Positions 1 through 7,171 are shown, counted from the first letter of the stretch. The stretch: DNA of 9,657 nucleotides from Deltaproteobacteria bacterium UBA6967 (GCA_002450295.1 DJYX01000166.1:5919-15575), one strand, 5' to 3'. The notes: generated by a model not told the origin, from the sequence alone. Made by a program: numbers and translations.

Positions 1-18
1 TATCTGGTTTAGGTACCC

Positions 19-1257
19 ATGGAAATTCGACGAACCAATCCAAGCCAGCTTCTCCTCTCTTTTTTTCTCCTAATTTTCTTGAGTGGCATTTCCAAAGATC
101 TACATGCTTTCGATGGAGCTACAAATGTAGATGCCTTTCACTTAAATCGAGAAAATTTTCTCGACATCCAGTCATATTTATTTAGTGCAGCACAAGATCG
201 AAAATGGCGTCGAGCTGAACAAGGTTGGCGTATGACTGGGGGTAGCCTTGGACTGGACCTACTCTTTTTGAAATTCCAGTTGAAATTAATTGAACAACTG
301 AGTCGAGGATTCAGCGCTAGTGTCAGAATGGACCATGAAGAGTTTTATGAGAGAAAACCACTAAATTTTGAAATCGAGGTGGGCTGGCAGGCGAGTTCTA
401 AAGTCACACTTGGAATTGCCGGGCAACCTCAATTTGACAAACGAAATGCAGACTACGGGGCCTTCATCACCCTTGGAGACCGTCAGGAGAGCTTCCTTAG
501 ACTACATCAACTGCGACAAAACTTATTTTATAACGAGAAAAATCTTTATGATCAATCAACTCAAGACCCCCATCCAATTGAAAACCAAGTTGAAGGCACT
601 TGGCTTGGGGATGATTGGGAATTTGGATTTAAATGGACTGAATCACTACCCATGAAATTACTGGATCCAACCCTAGCCCTGAATTTCTCACATGAAGAGA
701 CACAGCAACAACTACTTATTGAGCATCAGTGGAATCCTGATTGGACACTCGGATGGCAATGGAAAAAATTTCGTTCTGAAAAATATCGAGAAGTGACTAT
801 TTCTCCTGATCCATCTGATCATCGCTATCAGGAGGCAAGTTGGTCGCAACAAATACTGCAAGCTGATGGTCCTCTAGCTCAAGATTGGTATTTGAATGCC
901 GGTTTACGATACGACATGTTTCGGCATCATTTACTTCAGCTAAATGCAGTAAACGAAAGCGAAGAGAATACTATTTATTCCTATCAATGGTTTGGTTCTA
1001 TGCGTCAACTCCTGGGCAATGAAACCGCTTGGGAAACTGGAATTTACTTGGGTCAGGTAGATAAATCGATCATCAACTTAAATGATTTTTCGAAAGAAGA
1101 GGATAGAGGACCCGAAGGCAAATTACGAATTAGTTGGGAAGTCCGAAATGATTATGTGGGTGGAGGTGCTTTGATGTTTACGAGTACTTGGAATCTAGAT
1201 AACTTTGCCAATGATTTTTGGGATGGTGGAAATGTTACATATCAAAGAACACTCTGA
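19..1257 (+). CDS. Putative outer-membrane beta-barrel protein, function unknown
   Basis: I do not recognise a named family for this 412-residue protein. It has a clear export signal: a basic start (Arg4, Arg5), a hydrophobic stretch at about residues 11-25, and a likely signal peptidase I site after Leu-His-Ala at residue 30. The mature part has no hydrophobic helices. It is rich in Trp, Tyr, Gln and charged residues, and many stretches alternate polar and non-polar residues (for example about 205-260 and 280-300) with short turns, as in an outer-membrane barrel. The last strand ends in Tyr-Gln-Arg-Thr-Leu, so it has Leu rather than the usual terminal aromatic residue. The ATG has a modest ribosome site, AGGT at 11-14. 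The gene stands alone here and faces the regulator gene tail to tail. Export is well supported; the barrel is inferred; transport or adhesion cannot be told apart. Confidence 0.7.
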   Translation: MEIRRTNPSQLLLSFFLLIFLSGISKDLHAFDGATNVDAFHLNRENFLDIQSYLFSAAQDRKWRRAEQGWRMTGGSLGLDLLFLKFQLKLIEQLSRGFSASVRMDHEEFYERKPLNFEIEVGWQASSKVTLGIAGQPQFDKRNADYGAFITLGDRQESFLRLHQLRQNLFYNEKNLYDQSTQDPHPIENQVEGTWLGDDWEFGFKWTESLPMKLLDPTLALNFSHEETQQQLLIEHQWNPDWTLGWQWKKFRSEKYREVTISPDPSDHRYQEASWSQQILQADGPLAQDWYLNAGLRYDMFRHHLLQLNAVNESEENTIYSYQWFGSMRQLLGNETAWETGIYLGQVDKSIINLNDFSKEEDRGPEGKLRISWEVRNDYVGGGALMFTSTWNLDNFANDFWDGGNVTYQRTL

Positions 1258-1272
1258 GTAATCTTAGTGGAC

Positions 1273-1297
1273 TTTTGAAATCAAAATTTCAGAAAAA
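1273..1297 (+). terminator. Weak AT-rich hairpin between convergent genes
   Basis: TGAAAT (1276-1281) and ATTTCA (1286-1291) form a perfect six-base stem around a four-base loop. The stem extends outward by one T-G wobble and two T-A pairs. Runs of A and T follow up to about 1325. It sits between the stop codons of the barrel gene and the regulator, where a shared terminator is expected. The stem has almost no GC and the T-run is not immediately adjacent, so it is at best a weak intrinsic terminator. Confidence 0.3.
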
Positions 1298-1331
1298 TTT
1301 TTAAAAATTTATTTTTTATTTAATCAATTTT

Positions 1332-2078
1332 TTACATAATAACTCTTTTCTCATCTTCTTGATTTACAAACGTATAGCCCGCTCCTCGCTTGGTGCTGAT
1401 ATACTTCTTCTCATATCCTTTATCAAGTTTCGCTCGTAATCGGCACAAGTGATTGTCAATGACTCTCGATTCATTTGCATCCAGTCCATGTCCCCAAAGT
1501 GTGTCCATAATTCGTTGCTTACTCATCACCTCATTAGGATGCTCCATTAACAATTCTAGAAGTTCGAATTCTTTTTTCCTTAATTCAATGGAGGATCCGG
1601 CTCGCTTCACTGTTCGATTTGTACGATGAATTATCACATCACCAACACGCAACTCTGATGAAGGAAAGTTTATTTCTCTAAGCACGCAACCCTGTGCAGA
1701 TTCTTCTGAGAGTCCTATTCTCCTTATAAGAATTTCCAGCCGCAACATCAACTCTTGCAAAGAAACCGGTTTAGTAAGGTAGTCATCAGCACCAGCTTGC
1801 AGACCAACTATCCTGTCCTGAGCAGTTTCTCGTTCGCTCAATATAATTATTGGTAACGTAAATCCATACTTTCGGATGGTACGAATCACCTGCAAACCAT
1901 CAGTATCAGGCAGATTTGTCTCGAGAATCAAGACTTGGTAGTTTTGATACCCGAATAGCAACATCGCATCAAGTCCACCACTAACCCAAGTCACTTCAAA
2001 TTTGGTATTCAGAGAAGGCATCAATTTTTTTGCTGTCTCTGAACTCTCTTCAAGCAGTAATAATTTTTTTCTTTCCAC
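1332..2078 (-). CDS. OmpR/PhoB-family response regulator with Glu in place of phospho-acceptor Asp
   Basis: This 248-residue protein has a receiver domain (about 4-120) joined to a winged-helix DNA-binding domain (about 143-238), the normal OmpR/PhoB length. The output domain is intact: ELRKKEFELLELL at 165-177, the recognition-helix region around 205-218 and the RGAGYTF wing at 231-237. Receiver landmarks are the acidic pair Glu10-Glu11, Ser81, and Lys103 in LTKP. In the LILETNLPD segment the phospho-acceptor position is Glu53, encoded by GAG, instead of Asp. The protein may therefore act without phosphorylation, or in a state resembling the phosphorylated one. No histidine kinase gene is adjacent, so it is an orphan here. 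The start is GTG, with an in-frame stop shortly upstream and no good ribosome site. The family call is firm; targets are unknown. Confidence 0.93.
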   Translation of the reverse strand: MERKKLLLLEESSETAKKLMPSLNTKFEVTWVSGGLDAMLLFGYQNYQVLILETNLPDTDGLQVIRTIRKYGFTLPIIILSERETAQDRIVGLQAGADDYLTKPVSLQELMLRLEILIRRIGLSEESAQGCVLREINFPSSELRVGDVIIHRTNRTVKRAGSSIELRKKEFELLELLMEHPNEVMSKQRIMDTLWGHGLDANESRVIDNHLCRLRAKLDKGYEKKYISTKRGAGYTFVNQEDEKRVIM

Positions 2079-2324
2079 GTAAATTTTTTTGTAAGATTCT
2101 TATATAATATTTGACTTAAATAAAAACTATCTACTTTCTTAAGTTATAATAGACCTTACATAAATTTCTGTATTTTACAATTATTACAGAATAATTTTAC
2201 TAAAATAATACGTTCTAAGTAAGAAAATCAAATGATCCAGAATAACCTACGCAGAGAGGAGGCTGAGAAGAAGAGAAAAGAGAGCAGATTGGATTGAGAT
2301 GAAAAAATTCTGGAAGGATTCACA
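2079..2324. other. AT-rich gap upstream of the response regulator
   Basis: This gap separates the hisD stop from the regulator start; both genes are on the - strand. Positions 2085-2230 are very AT-rich and hold the presumed regulator promoter, though I cannot pick one convincing pair of hexamers. The part at 2236-2314 is purine-rich on the + strand and is bounded by TCCAGAAT (2236-2243) and ATTCTGGA (2307-2314). That is an inverted repeat with a 63-base loop and may be chance. I see no convincing gene or GC-rich terminator in it. Confidence 0.5.
2166..2206. promoter_or_regulatory. Small palindromes upstream of the regulator gene, possible operator
   Basis: TTCTGTA (2166-2172) and TACAGAA (2185-2191) are a perfect seven-base inverted repeat with a 12-base spacer. 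Immediately after lies ATTTTA-C-TAAAAT (2194-2206), a second near-perfect palindrome. They lie about 90-130 bases upstream of the regulator start codon, where autoregulation or control by another factor is plausible. OmpR-family proteins usually bind direct repeats, so the inverted arrangement does not point specifically to self-binding. The surrounding sequence is AT-rich, which makes chance palindromes likely. Confidence 0.25.
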
Positions 2325-3608
2325 TCAAAAACTACTTTCCAAACGAACCCGGATAGCTTCTGCATGTGCAAATAACTCTTCTTCTTGAGCAAATCGCATT
2401 ACAGAGGGACCTTGTTGTTGGAGCTTTGTCTTGGAATAAGAGAGGATTGAACTCGTTTTTACAAAATCTGAGACACCAAGAGGCGACGCAAAGCGGGCAG
2501 CACCGGAAGTAGGAAGCGTATGGTTCGGTCCAGCAAAATAATCACCCACAGGTTCAGGAGTGTGAGGACCCAAGAAAATTGCCCCTGCGTTACGAATACG
2601 ATGTAAATCCTCCATAGGGTTTTGAGTCAGCACTTCTAAATGTTCGGGAGCAATCTCGTTGATAGCGTCAAAGATCTCCTCTAGATTTTTAGCCACAATG
2701 ATCCCGGATCTTTGTCGGAATGATTCTTCGAGAATTTCCTTTCTGGGTAAGGATGGGATCAATTCTTCCAATCTTTTTGCAACTGCCTCTGCTTGGCTTC
2801 GAGATGTTGTGACCAGTACCGCACCTGCATCTGGATCGTGTTCAGCTTGGGAGAGTAGATCTCTCACCAAGAATTCTACTGGAATGTCCTCTCGGTCACA
2901 GACCACCATGATTTCGCTAGGGCCGGCAATCGAATCGATCCCTACAAGACCGTATACCTGTCTTTTTGCCTCGGCAACGTATGCGTTTCCAGGTCCAGTT
3001 ATTTTGACAACTTTTGAGATGGACTCTGTACCGTAGGCAAGCGCAGCAACAGATTGTGCTCCGCCAACTGCATAGATTTCCTCTACGCCCACCAAGGCGG
3101 CTGCCCCACAAACCAAATGATGGGGAAAGCCCGTTTCTCGATTTGGAGGAGACACCATGACCAGTCTGGGCACTCCAGCAACCTGAGCCGGGATAACGTT
3201 CATTAGCAGTGTTGAAGGATAGACCGCTCTCCCACCCGGCACATAAACACCTGCGGCATCAACAGGAGTGACCTTCCAACCTAGCAGAGTCCCGTCTGGC
3301 TCAAATTCCATCTGACTCTGCTGCTTTTGTCTTTGGTGAAAACGACGAATATTATCTGCAGCCTCTTCTAAGACCGAACGAAGATGCTTATCCATTTTTT
3401 CTAGACAGCCTTTTAGATATTCAGTTGGTACAGGAATTTGATCCAGCGAGACACCATCGAACCGGCTAGTCAAATCTTTCAGAGCTTTGTCACCCTGAGC
3501 CCTCACCTGGCCAATAATTTCACGAACGCTATTACTGATTTCGTCAGAAAATTCTGGAGGTGTCGCTTGTTGAAAGTCTGTGAGGTTGTTGTAGATGGCT
3601 ACTTTCAT
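2325..3608 (-). CDS. hisD: Histidinol dehydrogenase (HisD)
   Basis: HisD catalyses the last two steps of histidine synthesis, oxidising L-histidinol via the aldehyde to L-histidine with two NAD+. I number from the ATG at 3606-3608 (427 residues), a normal family length. Family motifs run throughout: VYVPGGRAVYPST near 121-133, GPGNAYV near 205-211, SQAEHDPDAG near 253-262, APEHLEV near 320-326 and a GDYFAGPNHTLPT segment near 355-367. Residues matching the zinc ligands are Gln254, His257, Asp356 and His415. The catalytic pair is Glu322-His323, and His363 and Glu410 match substrate-contacting residues. An in-frame TTG nine bases upstream (3617) is an alternative start; neither has a convincing ribosome site. 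It lies 96 bases downstream of the flavoenzyme gene on the same strand and may share its transcript. No other his gene is in view. Confidence 0.95.
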   Translation of the reverse strand: MKVAIYNNLTDFQQATPPEFSDEISNSVREIIGQVRAQGDKALKDLTSRFDGVSLDQIPVPTEYLKGCLEKMDKHLRSVLEEAADNIRRFHQRQKQQSQMEFEPDGTLLGWKVTPVDAAGVYVPGGRAVYPSTLLMNVIPAQVAGVPRLVMVSPPNRETGFPHHLVCGAAALVGVEEIYAVGGAQSVAALAYGTESISKVVKITGPGNAYVAEAKRQVYGLVGIDSIAGPSEIMVVCDREDIPVEFLVRDLLSQAEHDPDAGAVLVTTSRSQAEAVAKRLEELIPSLPRKEILEESFRQRSGIIVAKNLEEIFDAINEIAPEHLEVLTQNPMEDLHRIRNAGAIFLGPHTPEPVGDYFAGPNHTLPTSGAARFASPLGVSDFVKTSSILSYSKTKLQQQGPSVMRFAQEEELFAHAEAIRVRLESSF

Positions 3609-3704
3609 TTCAGTCAAACCAAGATGATTTACAAAAGGAGGTTGATTGTGTTCAGAAAATTTTCTCTGGAGATCCCAACAAGTTCAAGGTGAAGCAAATT
3701 TGAA

Positions 3705-4832
3705 TTAACATTCTGGCAAAATTTCTTGTGCGAGACCAAAACCGGTTGTCATACCGACTCCCCCAATCCCATTGACAAGCATTACTCCATCAGTTGGCTT
3801 ATAAATCCAGGGTTCTCCAGAGGGGTGGCTAACATAATTGCCCAACCAGCGTTCTGAAACCTGTGCATCGGGCAAAGTTAGAAAACTGCTAAGATAGTTC
3901 CTAATTAGGCCCTCAATTTCTTTTTGATAAAAGATGGCTGGGGTGTCTCCATATTCATGGGAGTCACCAACTGTGATTCTTCCATGACTGTGTTGAGAAA
4001 CCAAAACATGGATTCCAAGTTCCAGCAATTTTGGATGTTCCTTGGTTAAACGATCCTTCAACGTTTGGTAAGACTTTAAAGCAGTAAAAGCTGGATAATG
4101 CAGTAGGGACAATCCTGAGGCCAACATAGGGCCTAAGAGCCAACTACAAGGCTGTGCATTCGTACGAAACATTTGTAGTTGGCAATTTACCAACCCGCTG
4201 TTACGAAATTCATTAGGAAAGAGTGTTTGTAGATCTGACCCTGAACAGATAATGATCTGTTCAGCGTACCACTGTTCTCCATTCGCAATCAGTTGACCAG
4301 ATTCAACAACTGTCACTGTCGTTGAATTTTTGAAATTGACACCACAATTCTCGAGCCAAAGAGAAATCTTTTGGATTGCATCCTGGGGATCAACACAGAT
4401 TTCTGATTCACTCCAAAGAGCACCAAGTAACCCATCCTGAACCAAACCAGGACTTTTCTTCAGAGCCTCTTTAAGAGTCAGCAGACGCAGCCCCTTGATG
4501 TCTTGTCTTGAAGAAACGAATTCCTCCAAAACTACAATTTCCTCTTTGGAACGAGCCACCAATAAAGAACCACAGGGATTGAACCAAAACTTCGCGCTTT
4601 GGCCCAACTCCAACCAAAGATTGCGAGTTCGCAGTGCTCTTTCAAAGATTTTTCCTGGTCTCATGCCTAGGGGATAGATCATCCCAAAATTTCGAACAGA
4701 GGCTCCTCTAGCACTTGGATTTCTTTCAAATACAGTAACTTTTTTTTGTCGTCGTATAGCTTCTAGGGCAAAGGCTAAACCCATGATACCCCCACCAACA
4801 ACCGCAACGTCTGTTTTATTCAATTGCTTCAT
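3705..4832 (-). CDS. FAD-dependent oxidoreductase, DAO superfamily, TIGR03364-like
   Basis: This 375-residue flavoprotein belongs to the DAO/glycine oxidase-like superfamily, whose members oxidise C-N bonds of amines and amino acids. The N-terminus has the FAD dinucleotide fold: VAVVGGGIMG at 9-18 and an acidic Glu36 at the end of the second strand for the ribose. Several motifs recall the TIGR03364 subgroup: RNFGMIYP (47-54), LQMFRT (219-224), GIHVLVSQ (273-280), GDSHEYGDTP (289-298), SERWLGNY (326-333) and the C-terminal GIGGVGMTTGFGLA (355-368) that closes over the flavin. TIGR03364 proteins are known mainly from phosphonate-degradation neighbourhoods, where relatives oxidise aminoethylphosphonate-type compounds, but no phosphonate gene is visible here. 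There is no signal peptide, so it is cytoplasmic. The ATG follows an AAAGG ribosome-site match. It probably leads a transcript with hisD and diverges from the importer operon. The subgroup call is from memory; the substrate is not established. Confidence 0.87.
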   Translation of the reverse strand: MKQLNKTDVAVVGGGIMGLAFALEAIRRQKKVTVFERNPSARGASVRNFGMIYPLGMRPGKIFERALRTRNLWLELGQSAKFWFNPCGSLLVARSKEEIVVLEEFVSSRQDIKGLRLLTLKEALKKSPGLVQDGLLGALWSESEICVDPQDAIQKISLWLENCGVNFKNSTTVTVVESGQLIANGEQWYAEQIIICSGSDLQTLFPNEFRNSGLVNCQLQMFRTNAQPCSWLLGPMLASGLSLLHYPAFTALKSYQTLKDRLTKEHPKLLELGIHVLVSQHSHGRITVGDSHEYGDTPAIFYQKEIEGLIRNYLSSFLTLPDAQVSERWLGNYVSHPSGEPWIYKPTDGVMLVNGIGGVGMTTGFGLAQEILPEC

Positions 4833-4857
4833 CGGCCTTTGGCCAAGAGAGTAAAAA

Positions 4858-4874
4858 AACTGACCTAATCAGTT
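4858..4874. promoter_or_regulatory. 17-base palindrome, candidate operator
   Basis: AACTGA-CCTAA-TCAGTT is a perfect six-base inverted repeat around a five-base centre. It ends about 26 bases upstream of the flavoenzyme start codon, a usual place for a repressor site. Its inner ATTAGGTC (- strand, plus positions 4862-4869) recurs on the + strand at 4972-4979, 103 bases away within the same gap. This pattern would suit one regulator acting on both divergent units. On the - strand the palindrome is followed by seven T, so a weak leader hairpin is an alternative reading. Confidence 0.4.
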
Positions 4875-4891
4875 AAAATTTTTTTCTCAAA

Positions 4892-4920
4892 ATTTTACTT
4901 CATTTATCACTGTAAGAAAA
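4892..4920 (-). promoter_or_regulatory. Candidate promoter for the flavoenzyme-hisD unit
   Basis: On the - strand, TAAAAT (plus 4892-4897) matches the sigma-70 -10 hexamer at five of six bases. A 17-base spacer separates it from TTTTCT (plus 4915-4920), which matches the -35 at only three positions. Transcription would start near 4885 and the palindrome at 4858-4874 would lie just inside the transcript. Hexamers of this quality are common in AT-rich DNA, so this is only a candidate. Confidence 0.25.
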
Positions 4921-4928
4921 CTTTAAGA

Positions 4929-4951
4929 AGTCGTTTTCGGCTGATTTTTTT
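4929..4951 (+). terminator. Terminator-like hairpin in the importer leader or upstream region
   Basis: AGTCG (4929-4933) pairs with CGGCT (4938-4942), including one T-G wobble, around a TTTT loop. Two bases later comes a run of seven T (4945-4951). This has the shape of an intrinsic terminator reading in the + direction, but the stem is only five pairs. No + strand gene lies just upstream. It would act either as an attenuator, if a promoter lies upstream of it, or against read-through antisense to the flavoenzyme. Confidence 0.3.
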
Positions 4952-4995
4952 CTTGAAAATATTAAGGTAGAATTAGGTCGAACACTTAATTGCAC

Positions 4996-5033
4996 TCAAT
5001 ACTTGACTGTTCCTGAATTATACTCTGTAACTA
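4996..5033 (+). promoter_or_regulatory. Candidate promoter for the ABC importer operon
   Basis: TATACT (5019-5024) matches the sigma-70 -10 box at five of six bases. With a 17-base spacer its -35 would be TCAATA (4996-5001), a weak match. A good -35, TTGACT (5003-5008), lies nearby, but its properly spaced -10 would be the poor TGTAAC (5026-5031). One of these probably starts the importer transcript, giving a leader of about 75-80 bases. The exact choice is not settled by the sequence. Confidence 0.35.
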
Positions 5034-5112
5034 ATTCGCCACTTGGAATGTCCCTTTATTTCCGAGGCCAGGCTTACACCCCAACAACACTAACCTTCCG
5101 AGAGGTCACCCA

Positions 5113-7152
5113 ATGAAGAAATTCATCCTGCTTGGGCTGGCTGTTGCGGCCTGTGCAACCACCGCTTCTGCCAATTGTCCGACTGTTTTAGCTGATGCAG
5201 CTAAAGGTAAGTATCCAAATCAATATGATTTGCAGGAATTTGAAACTGCGCACAACTGTAAGCTGAATTTTTCAGGAAATCCTGATGCAGCTTCCCTGAA
5301 TAAGCGAATTGCGGGTAATCCAGGATTGCCTAGCGTTGATCAGAGGCTTCCCAGCGAACCGCTTGTGATCACGCCCTATCAAAAAATTGGTAAACATGGT
5401 GGCGTTTTTAGTGGAATTTCAAAAGCCACAGAAGCAGGAACTTCTGACCTACTATCTGTGCGACATGTGAATTTGGTTCGCTTTTCCGATGACCTCGCTA
5501 CAATCGTTCCAAATGTTGCGAAAAGTTGGGACTGGAATGCTGATTTTACAGAAGTAACTTTCACTCTTCGTGAGGGCCACAAATGGTCAGATGGTCAACC
5601 ATTTACTGCCGAAGATGTAGCATTCTGGTACAATGGAATGGTGATGGATAAAAACATCATTGAATCTCCTGCAGACCGCTTCCTTTCTGATGGCAAGCCG
5701 ATGAAAGTGGATGCAATCAGCGCTTCCAAAGTTCGCTTTACTCTCAACGCACCAAAGCCAGGTTTGATCGCCCAATTCGCAACGGACTTTGCTCAGCCAT
5801 TCCAACCAGCTCACCTGCTGGGTAAGTTCCATCCGTCCATGAACAAGGATGCAAACCAGTTGGCTCAGTCATTGGGTTTCAAAGATGGCTATGAAGTAAT
5901 CAATTTTTACTACGGCCAATCCGATTGGAAAGACGTCCCTCAGCCTATACTGAAGGATGCGGCCAAAGCCAACAAATTGGTTGAAGCTGGCTTCACAGCT
6001 GTGGCTCCGACTCTTGAATCATTCATTGTTGTAGAGGATACACTTGACGGGCGTCGGCTTGTTGCCAACCCATACTTCTTCATGGTTGATTCCCAAGGGA
6101 ACCAGCTTCCGTACATCAACGAAATCAATGAAGTCTACATTGGAGACGAAGACGTTCAGACAGCAAAAATGGTTGCTGGAGAAGTGAGCTACAAGGCTCA
6201 GTCAGTCAATCTGCCTTCCGGTCCAGTGCTGCTTCAAAATGCGGAGAAAGGGAATTACTCGGTTGAGTTGCGACCAACCATTGGGATGTCAGTCTTCGCG
6301 TTCAATCTTACTACGCAAGATGAGTCAAAGCGCGCGGTCTTCAATGACTTGAATTTCCGCAAGGCGATGAGTCATGCCATCAATCGTGACCAGATCAATG
6401 AGATTGCCTATTTTGGTTTGGGGACACCTCTCCAATACACTGCTTTTGATGCTGACACAGCTGCCTTCGTCACGAGCGATCAACGCAATGCCAATATTAC
6501 GTTTGATCAGGACGGAGCAAAAAAACTGTTGGATGCAGCAAACGTAAAGGATCAAGATGGTGACGGGGATCGCGACTTACCGAACGGTCAGGAACTCCGA
6601 TTGAACATTCAGTTTGCTACACAGGGAGTTGCTGCTCAGGTTACTGAGATCATTGCACAAAATTGGTCTGATGTGGGGGTAACTACATCCATTAAAGAAG
6701 TCACTTCTGATGAGTACCGGGCATCTCAATCTGCCAACGAACTGGATGTTCATGTATGGAACAAAGGTGAACCCCTCGCTGTGTTTTTGGGTGATACTCA
6801 AGAAATAGTTCCACCTTACTCCGGATACTTTGGATTACGAAACGCAATGCTTTGGGATCAATATTTAAATACCGGTGGAAGCGAGGGCGTACAGCCTCCC
6901 CAAACCGTCTATGAAATGCAGAAACTCGCCAGAGAATTTACAACTGTTCCGGCTGGTTCGTCTCGTTCAAATGAGTTGGGACGCAAGATTGCGCAGCGTA
7001 CTGTGGACGATCTATTCTTCATTGGTACTGTCAAAGCCGTAGCTCCAATCTACTTTTCTAACAACCTTTCGAACTTCAAAGTACCGATTACTTCTTCCTA
7101 TTCTTATTACAGAACTTTCCCCTACCTAGCTCCTCAATGGAGTTTAAACTGA
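5113..7152 (+). CDS. ABC transporter substrate-binding protein, family 5 (peptide/opine type)
   Basis: This is the periplasmic receptor of the importer encoded downstream. Residues 1-20 form a signal peptide (Lys2-Lys3, hydrophobic 4-14, Ala-Ser-Ala cut before Asn21). VAAC at 11-14 also fits a lipobox, so a lipoprotein is possible but would leave a very short leader. The family 5 core is clear: PNVAKSWDWN near 133-142, FTLREGHKWSDGQPFTAEDV near 150-169, and LNFRKAMSHAINRDQINE near 413-430. At 679 residues it is longer than DppA or OppA (about 510-520), like the long binding proteins that pair with permeases carrying large periplasmic insertions. DQDGDGDRD at 480-488 has the spacing of a calcium-binding loop. 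A GAGAGG ribosome site precedes the ATG by seven bases. It is first in the operon and followed by a strong hairpin. Substrate cannot be read from sequence; peptide, opine or another amino compound are all possible. Confidence 0.93.
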   Translation: MKKFILLGLAVAACATTASANCPTVLADAAKGKYPNQYDLQEFETAHNCKLNFSGNPDAASLNKRIAGNPGLPSVDQRLPSEPLVITPYQKIGKHGGVFSGISKATEAGTSDLLSVRHVNLVRFSDDLATIVPNVAKSWDWNADFTEVTFTLREGHKWSDGQPFTAEDVAFWYNGMVMDKNIIESPADRFLSDGKPMKVDAISASKVRFTLNAPKPGLIAQFATDFAQPFQPAHLLGKFHPSMNKDANQLAQSLGFKDGYEVINFYYGQSDWKDVPQPILKDAAKANKLVEAGFTAVAPTLESFIVVEDTLDGRRLVANPYFFMVDSQGNQLPYINEINEVYIGDEDVQTAKMVAGEVSYKAQSVNLPSGPVLLQNAEKGNYSVELRPTIGMSVFAFNLTTQDESKRAVFNDLNFRKAMSHAINRDQINEIAYFGLGTPLQYTAFDADTAAFVTSDQRNANITFDQDGAKKLLDAANVKDQDGDGDRDLPNGQELRLNIQFATQGVAAQVTEIIAQNWSDVGVTTSIKEVTSDEYRASQSANELDVHVWNKGEPLAVFLGDTQEIVPPYSGYFGLRNAMLWDQYLNTGGSEGVQPPQTVYEMQKLAREFTTVPAGSSRSNELGRKIAQRTVDDLFFIGTVKAVAPIYFSNNLSNFKVPITSSYSYYRTFPYLAPQWSLN

Positions 7153-7171
7153 TTTTCACCTGAGCTTACGA

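Larger units (their letters stand above)
4833..5112. promoter_or_regulatory. Divergent control region between flavoenzyme and ABC importer
   Basis: This 280-base gap holds the start signals for both the - strand flavoenzyme and the + strand importer operon. It is AT-rich up to about 5040 and more balanced over the last 70 bases before the binding-protein gene. It contains candidate promoters for each strand, a 17-base palindrome, a terminator-like hairpin and two copies of ATTAGGTC in opposite orientation (listed separately where supportable). TTCCGAG also appears twice (5060-5066 and 5096-5102), the second copy running into the ribosome site. No small gene is convincing. Confidence 0.6.

Noticed and set aside
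1332..2078. Response regulator as a broken pseudogene
   Set aside because: Both domains are full length and in frame, and the output domain keeps all main landmarks; only the phospho-acceptor is altered, to a conservative residue.
2232..2297. A 21-codon + strand frame rich in Arg, Lys and Glu in the gap upstream of the regulator
   Set aside because: No ribosome site, purine-rich low-complexity composition and no recognisable features.
2236..2314. TCCAGAAT/ATTCTGGA inverted repeat as the hisD terminator
   Set aside because: The arms are 63 bases apart and no compact stem plus T-run is present on the - strand.
2325..3608. HisD homologue acting on a different substrate such as a sulfonated diol
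   Set aside because: The zinc ligands, catalytic Glu-His pair and the residues matching His367 and Glu414 of the E. coli enzyme are present, so ordinary histidinol dehydrogenase is the simpler reading.
3636..3692. Good ribosome-site-like AAAGGAGG on the + strand followed by a GTG and a 15-codon frame
   Set aside because: It lies in the short gap between two - strand genes, encodes no recognisable peptide and has no promoter; the match is probably chance.
5113..7152. Binding protein as a lipoprotein, from VAAC at residues 11-14
   Set aside because: The leader would be only 13 residues, while a normal Ala-Ser-Ala cleavage site follows at 18-20; periplasmic export is more likely.
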